From the NCBI GenBank assembly GCA_026168455.1, contig CM047427.1:62624162-62688161 (forward strand): DNA of 64,000 nt, read 5' to 3'. Under the pieces are notes generated by a model that ran no database searches, was not told where the DNA came from, and saw nothing but the letters and a program-made list of their open reading frames with translations. Numbering within the stretch: position 1 is the first letter of the stretch; each line of letters begins with the position of its first letter. Below, in pieces: positions 45,146 through 60,300 of this stretch. The stretch comes from Theocolax elegans. Taxonomy: Eukaryota; Arthropoda; Insecta; Hymenoptera; Cerocephalidae. Made by a program: the position numbers and the translations under genes.

Positions 45146-48100
45146 ATGAATGAATTTCCACTGCCTGACGAAAGCAATAAAATTCTAGAGAAAATGGAGG
45201 AAGATAATGCTTCTGAAGGAAATATACAATCAAATCCTTCAGATCCTTTACATGAAAATAATTTACTCGGATTTCCCGTATTGGGCGATCTATGTAATGT
45301 AAGCGAAGAGAACGATGTTCTCACTGAAAACGAAGAAATTGATGGGTCTGAAGTTAAACATGTGACTAATAATCAACTAAATGATGCAAGTGAAATACTT
45401 GATTATCCTATAGATACATACTTTTCTGATGAAAAAGTTCAAATACCAGAAGTCGATGATGTGAGTTATAAAATTATGTAACGCATAAAATTATTAAATG
45501 TTACAAGTTCTATATTTTTATAATTTAGCACATTATATATTGTTTAAGTGGTTGTAAATAATTCAGTAATATTTCTTTCAGAAATTGTTTAGTTTTAGAA
45601 AATTATGGGCTTTTACAGGACCTGGTTTTTTAATGTCAATTGCGTTTTTAGACCCTGGAAATGTGGAGTCTGATTTGCAAGCTGGAACAATTGCAAGCTA
45701 TAAGGTAAATAATCAATATACAGTACTACATTTATATGTAAAATATAATTAACGAATATATTTCAAGATTATTACAATAATAGTTGTATAATGTTATTGC
45801 GTATAGTTATTGTGGGTACTCCTAAGTGCGACCGTCCTTGGATTGTTAATGCAAAGGCTCAGTGCAAGGCTTGGCGTTGTAACAGGCCTACATTTGGCTG
45901 AAATGTGCCACCGGCAGTTCAATAAAGTTCCTAGATTACTTTTGTGGATTATGACTGAAATCGCGATAATTGGCAGTGACATCCAAGAAGTTATAGGAAC
46001 TGCCATAGCGCTCTACTTATTGTCGAGGAAAGCGTAAGTCAAATTACAAACTAATTCTAAACGGATTTAAATATTCAATGAATTTGTTGATAGGTTACCC
46101 ATATGGGCAGGTGTGCTTATTACAATTTTGGACACATTTACTTTTTTGTTTTTGGATAAATATGGGCTAAGAAAACTGGAGCTATTGTTTGGATTTTTTA
46201 TAACAGTTATGGCTGTGACTTTCGGCTACGAGGTATTGATGTTTATTTTAATTTATATATTTTTATAATTGGGATCGAAAAGAACCAGTGAAAGCCAATA
46301 TGAAACTTGTCAAATATACGAATACAAATACATCATAAATTTTTTTGCATTTCAAAGAGTTTTATAATATTGTATCGTATTATTAGCATTGAATAATTGA
46401 CAGAATGTATTTTAACATATTATTATGGAGCATATAATTCAATAGGTATTGTTTTATTTTGATGTTATTGAATCTGTAAAATAATTATTTTAGTACGTAA
46501 TATCAGCGCCCCCTCAAGGTGAAATAATGAAAGGTATGTTTATACCCTGGTGTGAAAACTGTGACTCAAGTGCTTTACTGCAAGCTGTCGGTATTATTGG
46601 AGCTAACATACAACCACACAACTTATATCTCCATAGTGCTCTTGTTAAGGTATAAGTTATAGGTATATTTTTTCCAACAAGTTAATTTAATTTTATTATA
46701 TTATTAAAACTACGTTGTTAAATTTATTTATGTTTGACTTGATTTAAATCAGTAGAATCAAGACTATATTATTAAAAATTATCATAATTGTATAAATGCA
46801 ATTCTACTTTCAGTCTCGAGATATTAATCGTAATGAATCAAAGAAAGTAAAGGAAGCAAACAAGTATTTTTTTACGGAAGCTGCTATTGCATTATTTATA
46901 TCTTTCCTAATTAATTTATTTGTTATGTCAGTGTTTGCTTATGGACTCTTCCAAAAGAAGAATTCAGATATTGTGAGTTGAGAATTATTACTTTAACCAA
47001 TTGATTTATATATCTATGCATATACACGAAGAGAAAAATTTTAGTAAATTTGACTAAACATTCACTAATACTGTAACAGACTGATAAAACGCAACAAATT
47101 TTTAGTAAAAATTGATAGAAAGTTCAGTAAAAACTGACAAAAGATTTAATAATTTTTTAGGTTTTGGAAGTCTGTTACCTCGTTAATGAATGTTCAGTAT
47201 TACTTACAAAAATTTGGTAAAATTTACTTAAACTTTTCTCTCCGTATATATATATATATATACATATAGCTATAAATATGCTTATAGCTTCGTTTGATTT
47301 CAGTACAATATCTGTGAAAGTAATAATTTTACTATTGGTTTGGATGTATTTAAAGTAAGTGTTATAATTTTTGTAAAACTTCTTATGTCATTTTAATAAA
47401 TCGTAATTATTCTTAAGAATAACAACAAAACAATTACTGCCGATCTGTATAATGGTGGTGTGTTCCTCGGATGCCAATATGGTTTTGCTGCCATGATAAT
47501 TTGGGCTATTGGACTTTTAGCCGCAGGACAATCGTCGACAATGACAGGAACTTATGCAGGACAATTTGCGATGGAAGGTTTTCTGAATCTTCAATGGCCA
47601 CGTTGGAAGAGAGTCCTGCTAACGCGATCAATCGCAATCGTGCCAACATTTTGCGTTGCATTTTACACCAACATTAACAAAATGACAGAGATGAATGATA
47701 TTTTGAATGTCGTTATGAGTTTGCAGTTGCCATTTGCTGCTTTACCCACAATAGCTTTCACTAGTAATGCACAGATTATGGGTGAATTTAAAAATGGACT
47801 GTTAGTATATTTATAATATGCGCCTCATAATTTTCACGAGATTTCTTTACACTTAGACGTATTTAAATATTTATTTATTTATTGTAGATTCAATAACGTA
47901 CTATCCGTAACATTGTCCGTGACTGTGATAATAATTAATCTTTACTTGGTATCATTGACTGTTATGGACGCTGTGAATACTGATGTATCTCATAAGAACA
48001 TAATTATTGCGTTCGTTGCAATAATTGCTATCTTCTATGTCATTTTTTGTTTATATCTTATTGTGTACGTGGCCATCGCTATGGGAGCAACTTCGTTAAA

Positions 48101-48278
48101 ACGAATACCAGTATTTGTCATTATAATTTATTACTATAAATTTTTGATACACAAGTAAATATTGTTTATTGATGTTATATATCTTTCCTTTTCGCAGTTC
48201 ATATCAAAATTTATTAGAGGCCCGGTCGATAGAACTCTTGGAATAGAAAATTGTAACAGTTTGTACTCCTCGGAATGA
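45146..48278 (+). CDS. Mvl: NRAMP divalent-metal transporter (malvolio-like), copy 2
   Basis: Ten coding exons: 45146-45460, 45582-45704, 45807-46033, 46094-46232, 46494-46649, 46814-46972, 47304-47354, 47418-47800, 47888-48110 and 48198-48278. Phases match copy 1 at every intron, giving 618 residues. The extra length is an acidic 105-residue N-terminal exon (30 residues in copy 1) with no hydrophobic segment, presumably cytosolic. TM1 keeps DPGN (D129, N132), and TM6 again reads QPHN (Q308). Exon 7, in an extracellular loop, is one codon longer than in copy 1. The C-terminal exon differs completely from copy 1, so targeting may differ. Function by family: proton-coupled Fe2+/Mn2+ transport. 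An acceptor at 45131 before the ATG suggests an upstream untranslated exon. Confidence 0.95.
47026..47246. mobile_element. ~220-bp TIR element in intron 6 of NRAMP copy 2
   Basis: The ends carry CGAAGAGAAAAATTTTAGTA and, inverted, CGGAGAGAAAAGTTTAAGTA. The inner arms share TAACAGACT and CATTCA. The flanks are TA-rich. It is missing from the matching intron of copy 1. Confidence 0.55.
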
Positions 48279-48363
48279 TTGGTTCGAAAGTAAAGGATTG
48301 CCATCTGGAAATGCAACGTGAAAAGAAATTTCTCATATATTATTTGTATTTTATACTTTTTTA

Positions 48364-48369
48364 AATAAA
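48364..48369 (+). terminator. Poly(A) signal of NRAMP copy 2
   Basis: AATAAA 86 nt after the stop codon, the first canonical signal in the sense orientation. Confidence 0.6.
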
Positions 48370-51300
48370 AACATTTTGAGTGAAATGAAGAAAATCCAAC
48401 GCATGCATTTGCTCAGTATACAACTATTCTTGAAACTACGATATTTTAGACAATAAACCACGATGTTCCTGTTAACGATGCCAAAAATTAGTTGATTGTA
48501 AAATTTGTAAAAATAACGCATAATTCTCCTTAGTTTATAATCGTCGTAAAATTGTTGACGTAATAAGCAAAGAAAAATGAAAGTTGTAACCTACATAATT
48601 TTCCATAAACGTTATTTATTGGCTATACACGTCGCAAGATAAAGAGAAAAAAAACAAAAAACACAAAAAACCCTTTTTCACGGTTAAATGTTAAAATGGT
48701 CACCTTGGACCCTTTCCGTCCGAAATCACCGCGCGAAAAATCCGTCCGTTCATATTTCTTCTCTTAACACATATTGCGCAAACTCAAACTCGTTAAAAAT
48801 TTGTTTGCCGCTCGCGTAACGCCGAAAGTGCAGACAGGAAGTATACGGGCTGGTCAATTAGGCAAGCACGAACGATATACAAAGGAAGAAGAGGTCGAAG
48901 AGGATATAATGATTTACATCTACGTGCATCCTCCTCATCGAGCTGTTCTCGGTCGAGCCGCCAAGGTGCCCGGTGTCGTATATGAAATATTAATGGACCG
49001 CGCGAGCCGATACCTGACGGGTCGATAGCGTTACATTATAAAAGGCGTCCTGGCGTACTCGAGGTAATAACCATTGACGTATCTCCTTGACGCCCGCCCC
49101 GCGTACGGCCTCGTCTTCTTCCATATATTGAATTTATGAATGTGTAAAACACGCCTGCCATACACCAGCTACGTACGTAGCTTGAAATTCTATACCGAGG
49201 TGTCGCCTCGAGTCTTGGGTACTTGCCCAATTATCATTTAATTCCTCCCGTGATTTAGGAATCTCACCCATGATAATAGAATTTCCACGAGATATGAGTG
49301 ATGGTTTATGATCCTAACGAATCGACGTGGAATAATTAAATTTATAGAATCTCCAAGTAACGTCATCAAGCAACATCGACATTTAATTTATAACAAAAAG
49401 TGTTATACTTGCATCGTGCATTTAAAGCCCTTCACCACTTAAATAATAAAATTGTTTTTTAAGGGTTTACACTATGACGACCTTTGAATCACTGCATTTT
49501 ATAGGTTTTACAACAGATCTACGTGTACACAATATATTTACATCCGTAGGCACCATCCTTTCCAGACTGTGATTAACGTCTTATGAGCATTGTAATTTGT
49601 AATTTTTACCTGGAGAAATACACGCGTATAAAGTTTTGCGTGATTTTACAATTCTGTGCGCGAGTCATTAAAAATAATGAATTAACTGGTGTATATACTC
49701 TACCTTTCCAAAGTGAACTACCTAGTGAGACGAACAAAAAATCTATTACCGCCTACCATAGTTTAAGTAAATTTTGTACGTACAATATGTATATGAATAA
49801 AGGTGATGATTACGAAGAAGAATCGACCAACTAGCCTCTTCGTAATTATTCATCACAACTCTACAACGAAATAAGATTGTACTATTAACGATTCTGAAGT
49901 TATTGTTCAAGAATGAAAAATTCGAAAAAGTAAGAAAAAACGAAATCAGAAGGAGAAGAGTCTCTTCTTTTCGCTTACCGCGCGATCCCACAGAGCGATG
50001 ATTACACGGCAGGCCGACCAACAGTTACGGCAATTACCTTCGCGAAAGAAAAAGGGAAGCCGAACGACCGAAAGAGAAAGAAGACGGTAGGAAGAAGTGC
50101 TCGAGAAAAGGGAAAGAGAAGAATCGACGAGGAAAAATTAACGGAAACTTATAAACCTCGTTGACAAAGGAATATTATGGAGGTCAACAAACATTGTATC
50201 TTCTTTTACATCTTTTTATTTTGTATTAATTATAACGGTGCGTCTAGCTATCATAACTTTTTGATACTTCAATGGTCAATAGATTTTGTTTAGGTTATAC
50301 AAGGAGATACTATGCTTTACGTACTTTGTTAAAAATATGTTGTCAAACAAAAATTGTAATTCAATTATAAGAATGATAATTGCGATCAGAGTATATATTC
50401 TTTATTATATAGAATTTATATTACACCAGGGTGCCCATCAAATGCGCCATCATCGAATAAGAAATTCTAAATACTAAAGGTTTAAAAGTATGGATAACAA
50501 ATTAAAATTGGTACAAAAGATGGAAACTGCCTCTCGCACTTTAATTAGTTACGCATCAAATATTCTTCGTGAGTATATATATATATATATATATATATAC
50601 ACTAATGGATACCTTATAAAAATTTTATAAATTACAATTATGAATACTTTTTAAACGTATCATTTATATACGATTTATAAGTTCATACAGTATACACAGG
50701 ATGTATAAATGTGTTGCTGAATTGAATTGATATATGTATAATACAAACAATATTCGTAAATTGTTAGCTTATATTTGCTGCAATATTGGATAATAAATCT
50801 ACTTAACAAAACGTCAATAATATATATTTTCTTCCAAAAAAAGTACTGTTAAGTATCCACCATAAAACTTAAATATTAAATAATACTTTTAATGAAAAAG
50901 TGATTAAAATATCTTCCCAAACTTATATCTCGTTTGATTACCGGCGCGATCAAGTAAACGATCAATAAAATATTATTTAACATTTTTCGATTTAACCGCT
51001 GCCCAATCATTTATTATCTACAAGTTTAACTTAGTCGATGATTTCCGTTACACAATATAGATATTAAGTTTTTATGACAAAAAAATGTTTTTATCACGTA
51101 TGTTAACTTACTTCGATCGGCTTAGATAAATCGAAATTGCACTATCACGGGGCATATGAAACTGCACCATAGTCTTCCACATTTTTTTGGCAGTCATCTT
51201 TATCGGTGCAGTCATCGTAAGAATCATATAGTTGCCTGTTAACTCAACATTGTATTTACTTTATTTTTATGGATTGATTCAAAATTAATTCCGATTCCAT

Positions 51301-54300
51301 ATATGTATATATACATATATAGTAACGATTGTCTGAGAAAAGGTTAAGTGCCAAGATATTTACGCAAATGTGAGTAGAAAGTTTATCACTCGATGTAAAA
51401 TATGTATAGACGAACTACCTTTTTTTTATTGATATATGAACCGTTAAAAAATGTACGTTAATTGTGTTAACGTATCGGAAAAACAAAATACAGAAAAAAG
51501 ATGAAATTTAAAAGTTTAAAGTTAAAAATGACATTTAACCACGAGGGAGCGTTAGGAAGGGAGAAGGTAGAATTGCTAGTACATAATTACAAGTATAAGC
51601 AGGTAAAAAATATGAAGAAATGGAAAAATAACAAAAGGTACAGAAACGAAGAAAGATGAAAAGAGATTATAATCTTTCCAAGAGGTTGTCTCGCATCTCC
51701 AATTTAGTTGCATCCTTGCTGTGCAATTTTGCGCGACTCGTGAGTATGTGTGTGAATTGGCTCTGCTTCCGGCTGTGAAGTCGTGATGCCTGGTGATGCC
51801 TGGTTACGCCACACCGTGATCCAGGCGTGCCTTGCTTGTCCAGCATTCTCGACTCTTTTGACATAAGCGATCATGAGGAAGAAAATACCCTCAAGTTTTC
51901 ATGCAGCACAAGCCTGATCTCTCCATGTAGATTCACTTAATATCGAGATTGAATGAATGAATTATGAGGATTCTTAGATCCTTGGGTTTATCCGTTCTTT
52001 CGACCAGAAATACCATTTCACACGGTCGATTTTATTATTAAAGTTTCATCGAAATTCCAAAGATAATTAATTGACACATTGTCAACGAATGAGTAAATTG
52101 AATAATGTATATGTACTTTGAAATGTTTAATATATATACTAAACAATTAGCTACGAAATAACCTTGTTAAAATTAATGTGAGAAAACGAAGAGATTTACG
52201 AGCTGGATGACGAATGTTCTAATAACTACCTTACTTCAAGCAGATGAGAAAAGTTTCGTGTATTGACTTTATTATCCGGTTGACAAGATGATTTAAGTTT
52301 TCAATCCATATTTTCCTATTATAATTATAAACTCGATGAAGTCGATAAACAGTTACTTTCCTGCAAGACAAAATCAGATAATAAAAGTTCTTACTGTCTA
52401 CTTGACACCATAAATATATATATACACACACGTACGAGGCAAGTAGTGCAATATTTTGCATGCAAACTGCAAATGTCAACTGTAAAGCTAAATTAACGAT
52501 TTACTTCCTGCACAGTCAATTTTATTGTTTTGAATTAGAAAAAGATAAGCCAACGATTGCACATTTACGCATGCATACACACATATGTATATATAGGATT
52601 CATCCTCTAGATCGCGTCGCGGGAAGCATCGACTAGCCCCGTAGCGCCTTGCCAATGCACCGTAAAGCTCGAGTTTCTGCTCGACTGGATTCAAATACTT
52701 TGGATGAAAGGCGTATACGTGTGCGCGCGATCGCACTTTGATCAAAGTCTTAGCTCTAACGGTCCTCTAGCTTACTCGGTCTCTAAATATTTCTTTCATT
52801 TTTTTTTCACTTTTTGCGAGAGCTACTTCTATTTCCCTCTTCGTTTCCCTCTTGCTTCCTCTATTCTTATACACTTCGTTTCTTTATCGCGGATATTTTT
52901 CTTTCCTTCCTTTTCTTTTTGTATTAGATAGCTACCTCGATCCTCATTGGTATAGTTAATCACCTCTTGATAATCAAGTGGGTTTATTTTGAAATTTATG
53001 TTACCATTACATTTGTAGAGTTAGGGTACTATGTAAATCTTTTTACTTTACTACTTTTCTTAATTAAAACATCGAACGCATCCTTAATATAATTAGTTTT
53101 TTCTTTATACTATATCTTTTTACGCTAGCTTAATAAATGTTACTATTTTTATTTATTATCAAAATTGCATTATCTTAATAATTAAGATTCGCAAATAAGA
53201 AGTTGTAACTGATAATTATTGTGCCCGTTGTTCTTATTATATTATAGATCAATAAATTTTTATATTTTGATTGTACTGTTATACAAAATCGTTTTCTAAT
53301 ATGAAATAGGTATTTCATACAATCCGCAGATAATATACTTGAGTATTAGAATTTTGAATGTTAAAATCAGAAGTGAAGATGATGATTGGAAATAGAGATA
53401 AGATGAGTTAATTGTAAAAAGGAATTTCTATTTTCCACGAGACAAAATAAATTAGATGGTTAAAACGAGCAAGTACTAACTCTAAGTAAGATCTTAATCT
53501 AAATGGTTCAAAGATACCAAAGAACTAATTTATAATTTTTTTAATATTTTTACATTTCATTGGTACTTTTTAATAATTTTAATTACTTTAATAATTATTA
53601 TATACAGAGTTATAACATTAAATATATTTGCTATTACTAAGCAATTATATTTAGTTACGATTCCTATTTTATATCATGCTGAATTTGCTAAAAATAATTT
53701 GATTCTTTGTTGAAATAAATGCAGGAATTCAATCACTCGCATTAAAAGTATGGATTCATGAAGTAATCCATTGATCCAAAACTGTAAAATATATCGCTTT
53801 GTGTATGAACAATAATTTCGTATTTGTCCTTATAGATTCTATAGAAATCGACTAAACACGCCGAAATCCATTTCTTATCATCACAGATCAATTGTTCACA
53901 TAAAAGCTATAAATGCTCTTCTTATCAATATAATGCAGTAAAAAGAAATATCTCTGCTGATATAATTTATCGTTTGCAGCAATACAATAAACGAATACAT
54001 TAATTTTTACGTTTATTTACTTTAATATTTAATATTATGATTATTTGTACTGTTAGAAATAATAGTACTTTTTTTAGAAAAGATAAATGACAATTTCATT
54101 ACATATTTTATTAATAATTTGGTATAAAATAAAAAGAATGTGTAATATATATGCGCATCCGTTTATCCTTCCTCGTGGAATCGACGCAGTTATTTTCTTT
54201 TTCCCAGTTTATCCACTACATAAACGAATGCCACATAAGAATCCATTTGAATTCACCATCGAGATCTTAGTAAGGAAAGCATTCGGTACTACGTATACCA

Positions 54301-57300
54301 CGAAAGACTTTACATAAACGCAAGATACTTCCTGGTCTGGGTGTTCACGGATTCAGTTATTAATGTCTGGAGAGCACACCAATGGCAATTAAATAATTAC
54401 GCGATTCATCCCTCTTGAATTAATTCGTTGAATTATAGTGGATCGTATGTTTTTGTTCATTCTAGTTCGATATAAGGATTAACATCGTGAGAAATTATAG
54501 CAATCCGAATGCGTGTGAATTTATCATTATTAAATGCATATACCTAGCTGTTCGAAGACCCGGGTTCCAGATATAATCTTGATGGACTTCATAGAAATGT
54601 AGAAATTCATATATAAACTAAGTTTTTAACTTATTCTAAATCAACCGTACTTGTTAAAAATGATGAGCTTTATATCATCAGTCCTATCAATTACCTCATT
54701 CCGCTTACTGTTACCGCGATTATATTCATAAAGATATATTTAAAAAACTTGTGTAATCATCGCTAATTAGTCAATGAATAATAAAACAGCTATACGAATA
54801 ACAAATTTGTCGTCGACAAATGAAATATTGTATATTGTGTTTATTTCAAAGAAATTTTATAGTTTATTTTAAACATTACTTTAGAATTATTAGTAATTAT
54901 TAATTTTTTAAATAGAACTAGACAATTCAGGAAACGTGATCAACTATACGATATCTTTTTTAACTGTATTATTTGAATTGTCATTCTTATTTAGAAATAT
55001 TAGTGTAATTAGCTTTAATTATATTTTTCAATTGTTTTAATCGATATACATTTAATGATATATATTAAGTAATATTTAGAAAGTAAACTAAATAATTTTA
55101 GGATTAACGCGTTCTTAATCTTATAATTGAATTACTCTTGCTAAAGTTTGATTTTTTCAGAAGCGAAATTTAAATGTATACGTTGAAATAAAGACTCATC
55201 ATACTTAGAAAATAAAAAATGTTAACTTGAATGCGTGCTTCGAAATTTTACTCGTAACAGAATGAAACCACTGCGAGTATATATACAGTACTAATAGTAC
55301 AATTAAAGAAAAAAAACGTAGCGTAGTGGTCCTTGTATAAAGATTAAATGATAGCTCGTATAGTTGCAATTTATGTTTACTGCAATTTTAACTTATTAAA
55401 TTAGAATTGCTAGCCTGGCAGTTGCAATTAGTAATGTTACAGTTACAAACGCAATTCTGACAATGAAAAATATCAAGGAGTAATCTTACGGTTCTTTAAG
55501 ATATATCATATTTCTTTCCGCGTGGGACAATTTGAGGTAAATGGACAAACCTTAACCTACATTCGCTTATTTAACATACGTATATACATAATCAAAATAA
55601 TATTTCTTTCGCGTATGGATATCAAATTTTATTTGAACTTGAAACTTTTGTGGGAAACGTCGCATCTGCCTTTCTATTTTCCATGCACAATAGCATAGTA
55701 CTATGTGCAACAAAAGCAATTATTTTGACAGTGGTGGCACGCAAACCCAGATATAATTTACCGAACCTCTGAAAATTGTGTTATTAATCTCTCGAGTTCA
55801 TACCGATTCCGTTGTCTAGCAGCGCTAAAAGAGTATAAGAGAAAAAAAATTATCAAATCCAGGACACTGAAGTAAACAGCAAAAAAGTGTACACACAATG
55901 TAGATAGGTATTATATATAGCTTGAAAAAAATGAGAACAATACCCAGTGACCCGCGTAGACAATAGCGACACTATTCGATTCTTGTTTTTACCAAGACTA
56001 TAGGTATACCGAATTTCCCATGAAAGATCGCATCCTTCTTTCATTGATGGAAAGACCGACGGGATAATTTTCGCTTGCAAGTATTAAACCCTCCGGGTAT
56101 ATATATGTATACACATTAGATGCTCAGTTCGGAATAATTAATGTCTCAATTTCCCCTCCCCAGTACCTCGATTACGTTATGTGGAGCTGAAGATAAGCAT
56201 CGCGCGCAACTAAATTCCCCTTTCTACCTCGACTCTCGGGTTCACGAACTGCTCGCGAAGGTCAGGGTTGCCGTTCGCAGGTATATTTTATACATACATA
56301 CACCTATATGTGTGTGTGTGTATGCGCGCGTGTATGCATTAGTTCTTCAAGAGTATCGCTGGACCCTTCTACATATACCTGTGCTTATATATACATCGAT
56401 GCTCGATAATTAGATGCGAGATGTTTTTATCGTACGAGATGACTAATGGATTTTTTAGTATTCGGATGATCTAATGCTTATACCTAGTGTATATACCGCA
56501 TTACAAGGATTTGAGCTACTATTGAGATAATCTTTTTTTACCACCTGACGATTTTGTGACCTTTAATAGCAAATCATTTTTTACATAATATACTTATACG
56601 TTTACGATTATTAATATATCACTTCCTGATGCTTTAGGAAATCTTGTATTATTCAATTTTAATTCAAATGCTGTAATTTTATGTAATTTTATTTATTATG
56701 GTATATTGTAGGTCATTAGAAATTTTTTTAAAAAGTCGATAAATTTTGGGCTTAAAGTGTTTGCTTAAGAAGTTTAAATCGTTGAAAAATACAGAATTTT
56801 TTCCCATCGTAAATTTTTCTCTCAACGTATCAATATTAACATAAATATATAAATAATTCAACTTACTGACCGAAGACTCAAGTTATTTACTTATTAAGTG
56901 TAGGATTAGTACGAACCTGAAACAAAAAAGACAATGGTTATTTACAAAGTATAAAGTCGCATTAAATATAATAAATAATATAAATTTGGATTGAAATATC
57001 TATAATAAAAAAAACTGTATCTAAAAATCTTGTATGAAATTTCTTAATTTGCAATCTAGTTTACACCTCGTCGTTATAACACTTGACACGTGCTCTCACC
57101 GCTATAGTTGCTTCTAACTCACTGATTACATTGTTCCATCGTACACTCCGCAGATATGGGAATTTCTCGCAAGTTAAGACGGTATCATAAGTTATCCAGA
57201 AACGTCCCTTTCAAACCCGCCGACAAAGCACGCGCGGTACTTATTCTAATACTATATATACACGAAACTCCATACTCGGGTGTACGACACTGAACTTTAC

Positions 57301-60300
57301 CAACTTGTAACTGTCGATTCTTCAAAGTACGTAATGGATTACTCGGGTTCTTCCTAAGTGTATACGCGTAGACGACAGTTTTTGAGTGAAAAATTATTTT
57401 CCTGGTACAAGATTCGAACGTTCACTTATCATAAATTTATGTGCTTAAGCTTCGAGTCGTTTAAATTTTTTAATACTCTTGCAGGTATTTCGTAATTTAT
57501 TATTATGTACATTTTTTAAATATCATCGTGTTAACTCGAATGACAATTGTTATCAACGGCATTCAAATTGTTGATACTTCGCGAGTCGTGAATGTGCATG
57601 TGCACGCAATGCCTTTGTTTACGTGAAACATTATCGCTACAGCGTCATTGCTTTGGCTATCGTACATGTGTATCCTCTGGAGAGTCGTACACGATTTAAA
57701 GAAAAAGAAAAGAGGTCCTCGATGACAGTCGTCGTCGTCACGTAATAACCAGTGGATGGCCATAAGCCTCGAGAGCGCCCGAGCAATTTGCCTTCACCTT
57801 AGATTTCCTCGGCTCATCAAGTTGCATTACCCGATCGCGTTGGTCAGACTTGCGGGTACGAAAAAAAAAGTCTGCACAAAGCGCAACTTTTCATATTCGT
57901 CTTGGAGAGTCGTAATCTCCGCAAGTCCGTTGAACCTAACTGTCTGGCCATTGTATGACAAAGCGAGAGTCGCTTTCCGCACCTAGACAAAACCTTGCGT
58001 ACAAGGTTTCTCTCGTACGTATGAGACTGTTCCGCGTTTTCGAGGGCTTAGGTAAACACATGCGAGTCGGCTGTCGTTACGTTACCAATTCGATATGTAC
58101 GTCTAGTATACTTATACATTGGATTGCACGACCTTCGATTCGCATCACCGCGACCGATGTGTATTATTTATGGGAGATGTGTAATGACGGAATGGAACGA
58201 GTTATTAGGCAAGAAGGCATTATATTATACGTATACATTACGGTGTAAGCATCTTTTTGATCAAATTAATTATTTCAGTACCCGCGCGTATTCGTATAGA
58301 ATATGGTTTTGTACAGGATCTCTTCTTCAAACTTCTATGCAAACATTAATGATTCAGACATTAACCGATGAAATTAACTATTTTTCTAGTATGTATCCTT
58401 AAAATTAAACATTATTTAATTGTATCTATAAATAAAAATAAAATAATAAAAGAAATGATTTAATAAGTATGTTTATGCCATAGCATGCAATAAATTTAAA
58501 TGACTTTTTATTGAGTTATCGAGAATCTTCATAAAACGTTTAACGCAAATAAAAAATAACCTTTGTGTTTGTAAAATATAAAAATAGATAAGTGTGCATT
58601 TTAAATACTAATAATATCAATTTTACTGTGCTGTTGCGTACATATATATTCACTCAAGATGGGAAGAGTTTCAGTTTGTTTCAGTCCAACAATAGACTAA
58701 AGAATCTCGTGGCCTTCTTTTGTATGCCTATCGCGATTGAAATACCGATATTCTACGTTTAGATGTATTGATTATTGATCGTTAGAACCTGACCTTCATA
58801 ATTATGAACCACGTGAGCCCTTGAATACATTGTTGAAAAAATACATTTCTTATTTGCGATATTAAGTATACTAATTCTTCAAGAGTTTTCTACATTAGGA
58901 TATTTATATTTATTATTATTATTCGTGAATTATTATACTTCTAACATTAATTATAAATACCTCTTAATCAAAGATGCTTTAGGTATGAATTTATATTAAT
59001 TTTTTTTCTTACAATTTATTCTATATATCCTACTAAAAATAAATCAATTTTAATAACTTATTTTATGCTAGCTACGTACCATTTTCACTTCCGTATTCGA
59101 TAATTATAAAATGCTCGATACCAATGAGTATAATACATTTTTATTATATATTTTACATACGTCGCTTTTCAAGGAAAATTGAATACATAGTGAGTTATAG
59201 TTTTTGTGGTCATACGCTTAGAATTTAATATCAAACATTTTTTATAGATTAAAATTTTTATGTATATTATTATTTAGAAAAAGCCTTGAATAAATATATA
59301 GTAACACTGAACCTGGATCCTCTTCATTTTCTAAATAATTTAACACCTCTTTGTGTATTGCTTGTATTTTATCATTTTATTACCTTGTTACAATATTTAT
59401 ACTAAGTTACTCGTTTAACTGTTTAAGGATTCTTATTACATCCATAAAACGTAAAGTGTATTAGTATCTTTGTAACAGATACACTTGTTTTAGATTGTGA
59501 AAATATATTCCAAGTAACGATAAAATAAAAGAATGTTATCCATTAGTTTCTTTCTAGTTCAGAGACTAATAGTTCATTGTAAACATATTCACCACAAGAA
59601 ATACGTTACATATAGTAAAAAAAATTTTTTTAAAGAAAATTTTTCAAATTAAATGTAATTGCTCTAACTACTTAGAGATTAAAATAAATTTGTTTAAATG
59701 TAGAATAAAAATTACTGTTACTGATAATCTCCTAACTGCGATTTTTTACGTTACACCGCGTTAATTCGACTATGCTCAAAAGGCTGAAAAGTGTTGTGAC
59801 AAAAGTGAAAAATTAAAATGTTGTTAATCAATGGATTCTGATTCATCGATTAAAATGACTAATTTTACAAATTTACGTAAATTGCACCCTCAATACTTCT
59901 AGAAATAAAAAGTAATGTGTTATCAAAATTTAATAGACGTACACGTTGGTTGTAAATTTGTAAATTTGTATCGTCTACCGTTAACTATCAAATTCCCTTC
60001 AAGCTTTAATTTATTCGTTTTTTATATGTACGGGCAAAAAAACCAACAGACTCAATACAGTTAATAAAAACAAGTTCAATCGCGCGAATACTTCCGTTTA
60101 AGATTTGATCTATACGAAGCTAAATCTTGAAATAACTGGAAGGGCATATAAAAAAGTAACATAACGCCCCATAAACATCCTATTCCATCCCATCTGTTTC
60201 TTTACAACTCTCTCTTTCTATCCATATTTACTTTTTCCCCGTAAGTGCTTCGCGCGCTTGGCGATCCTCCATCTTTATCGAGGAACCTCTCGCGAACTCC

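Noticed and set aside
57400..57480. Possible tRNA from a B-box-like GTTCGAATC on the minus strand
   Set aside because: No A box or cloverleaf pairing at the right distance.
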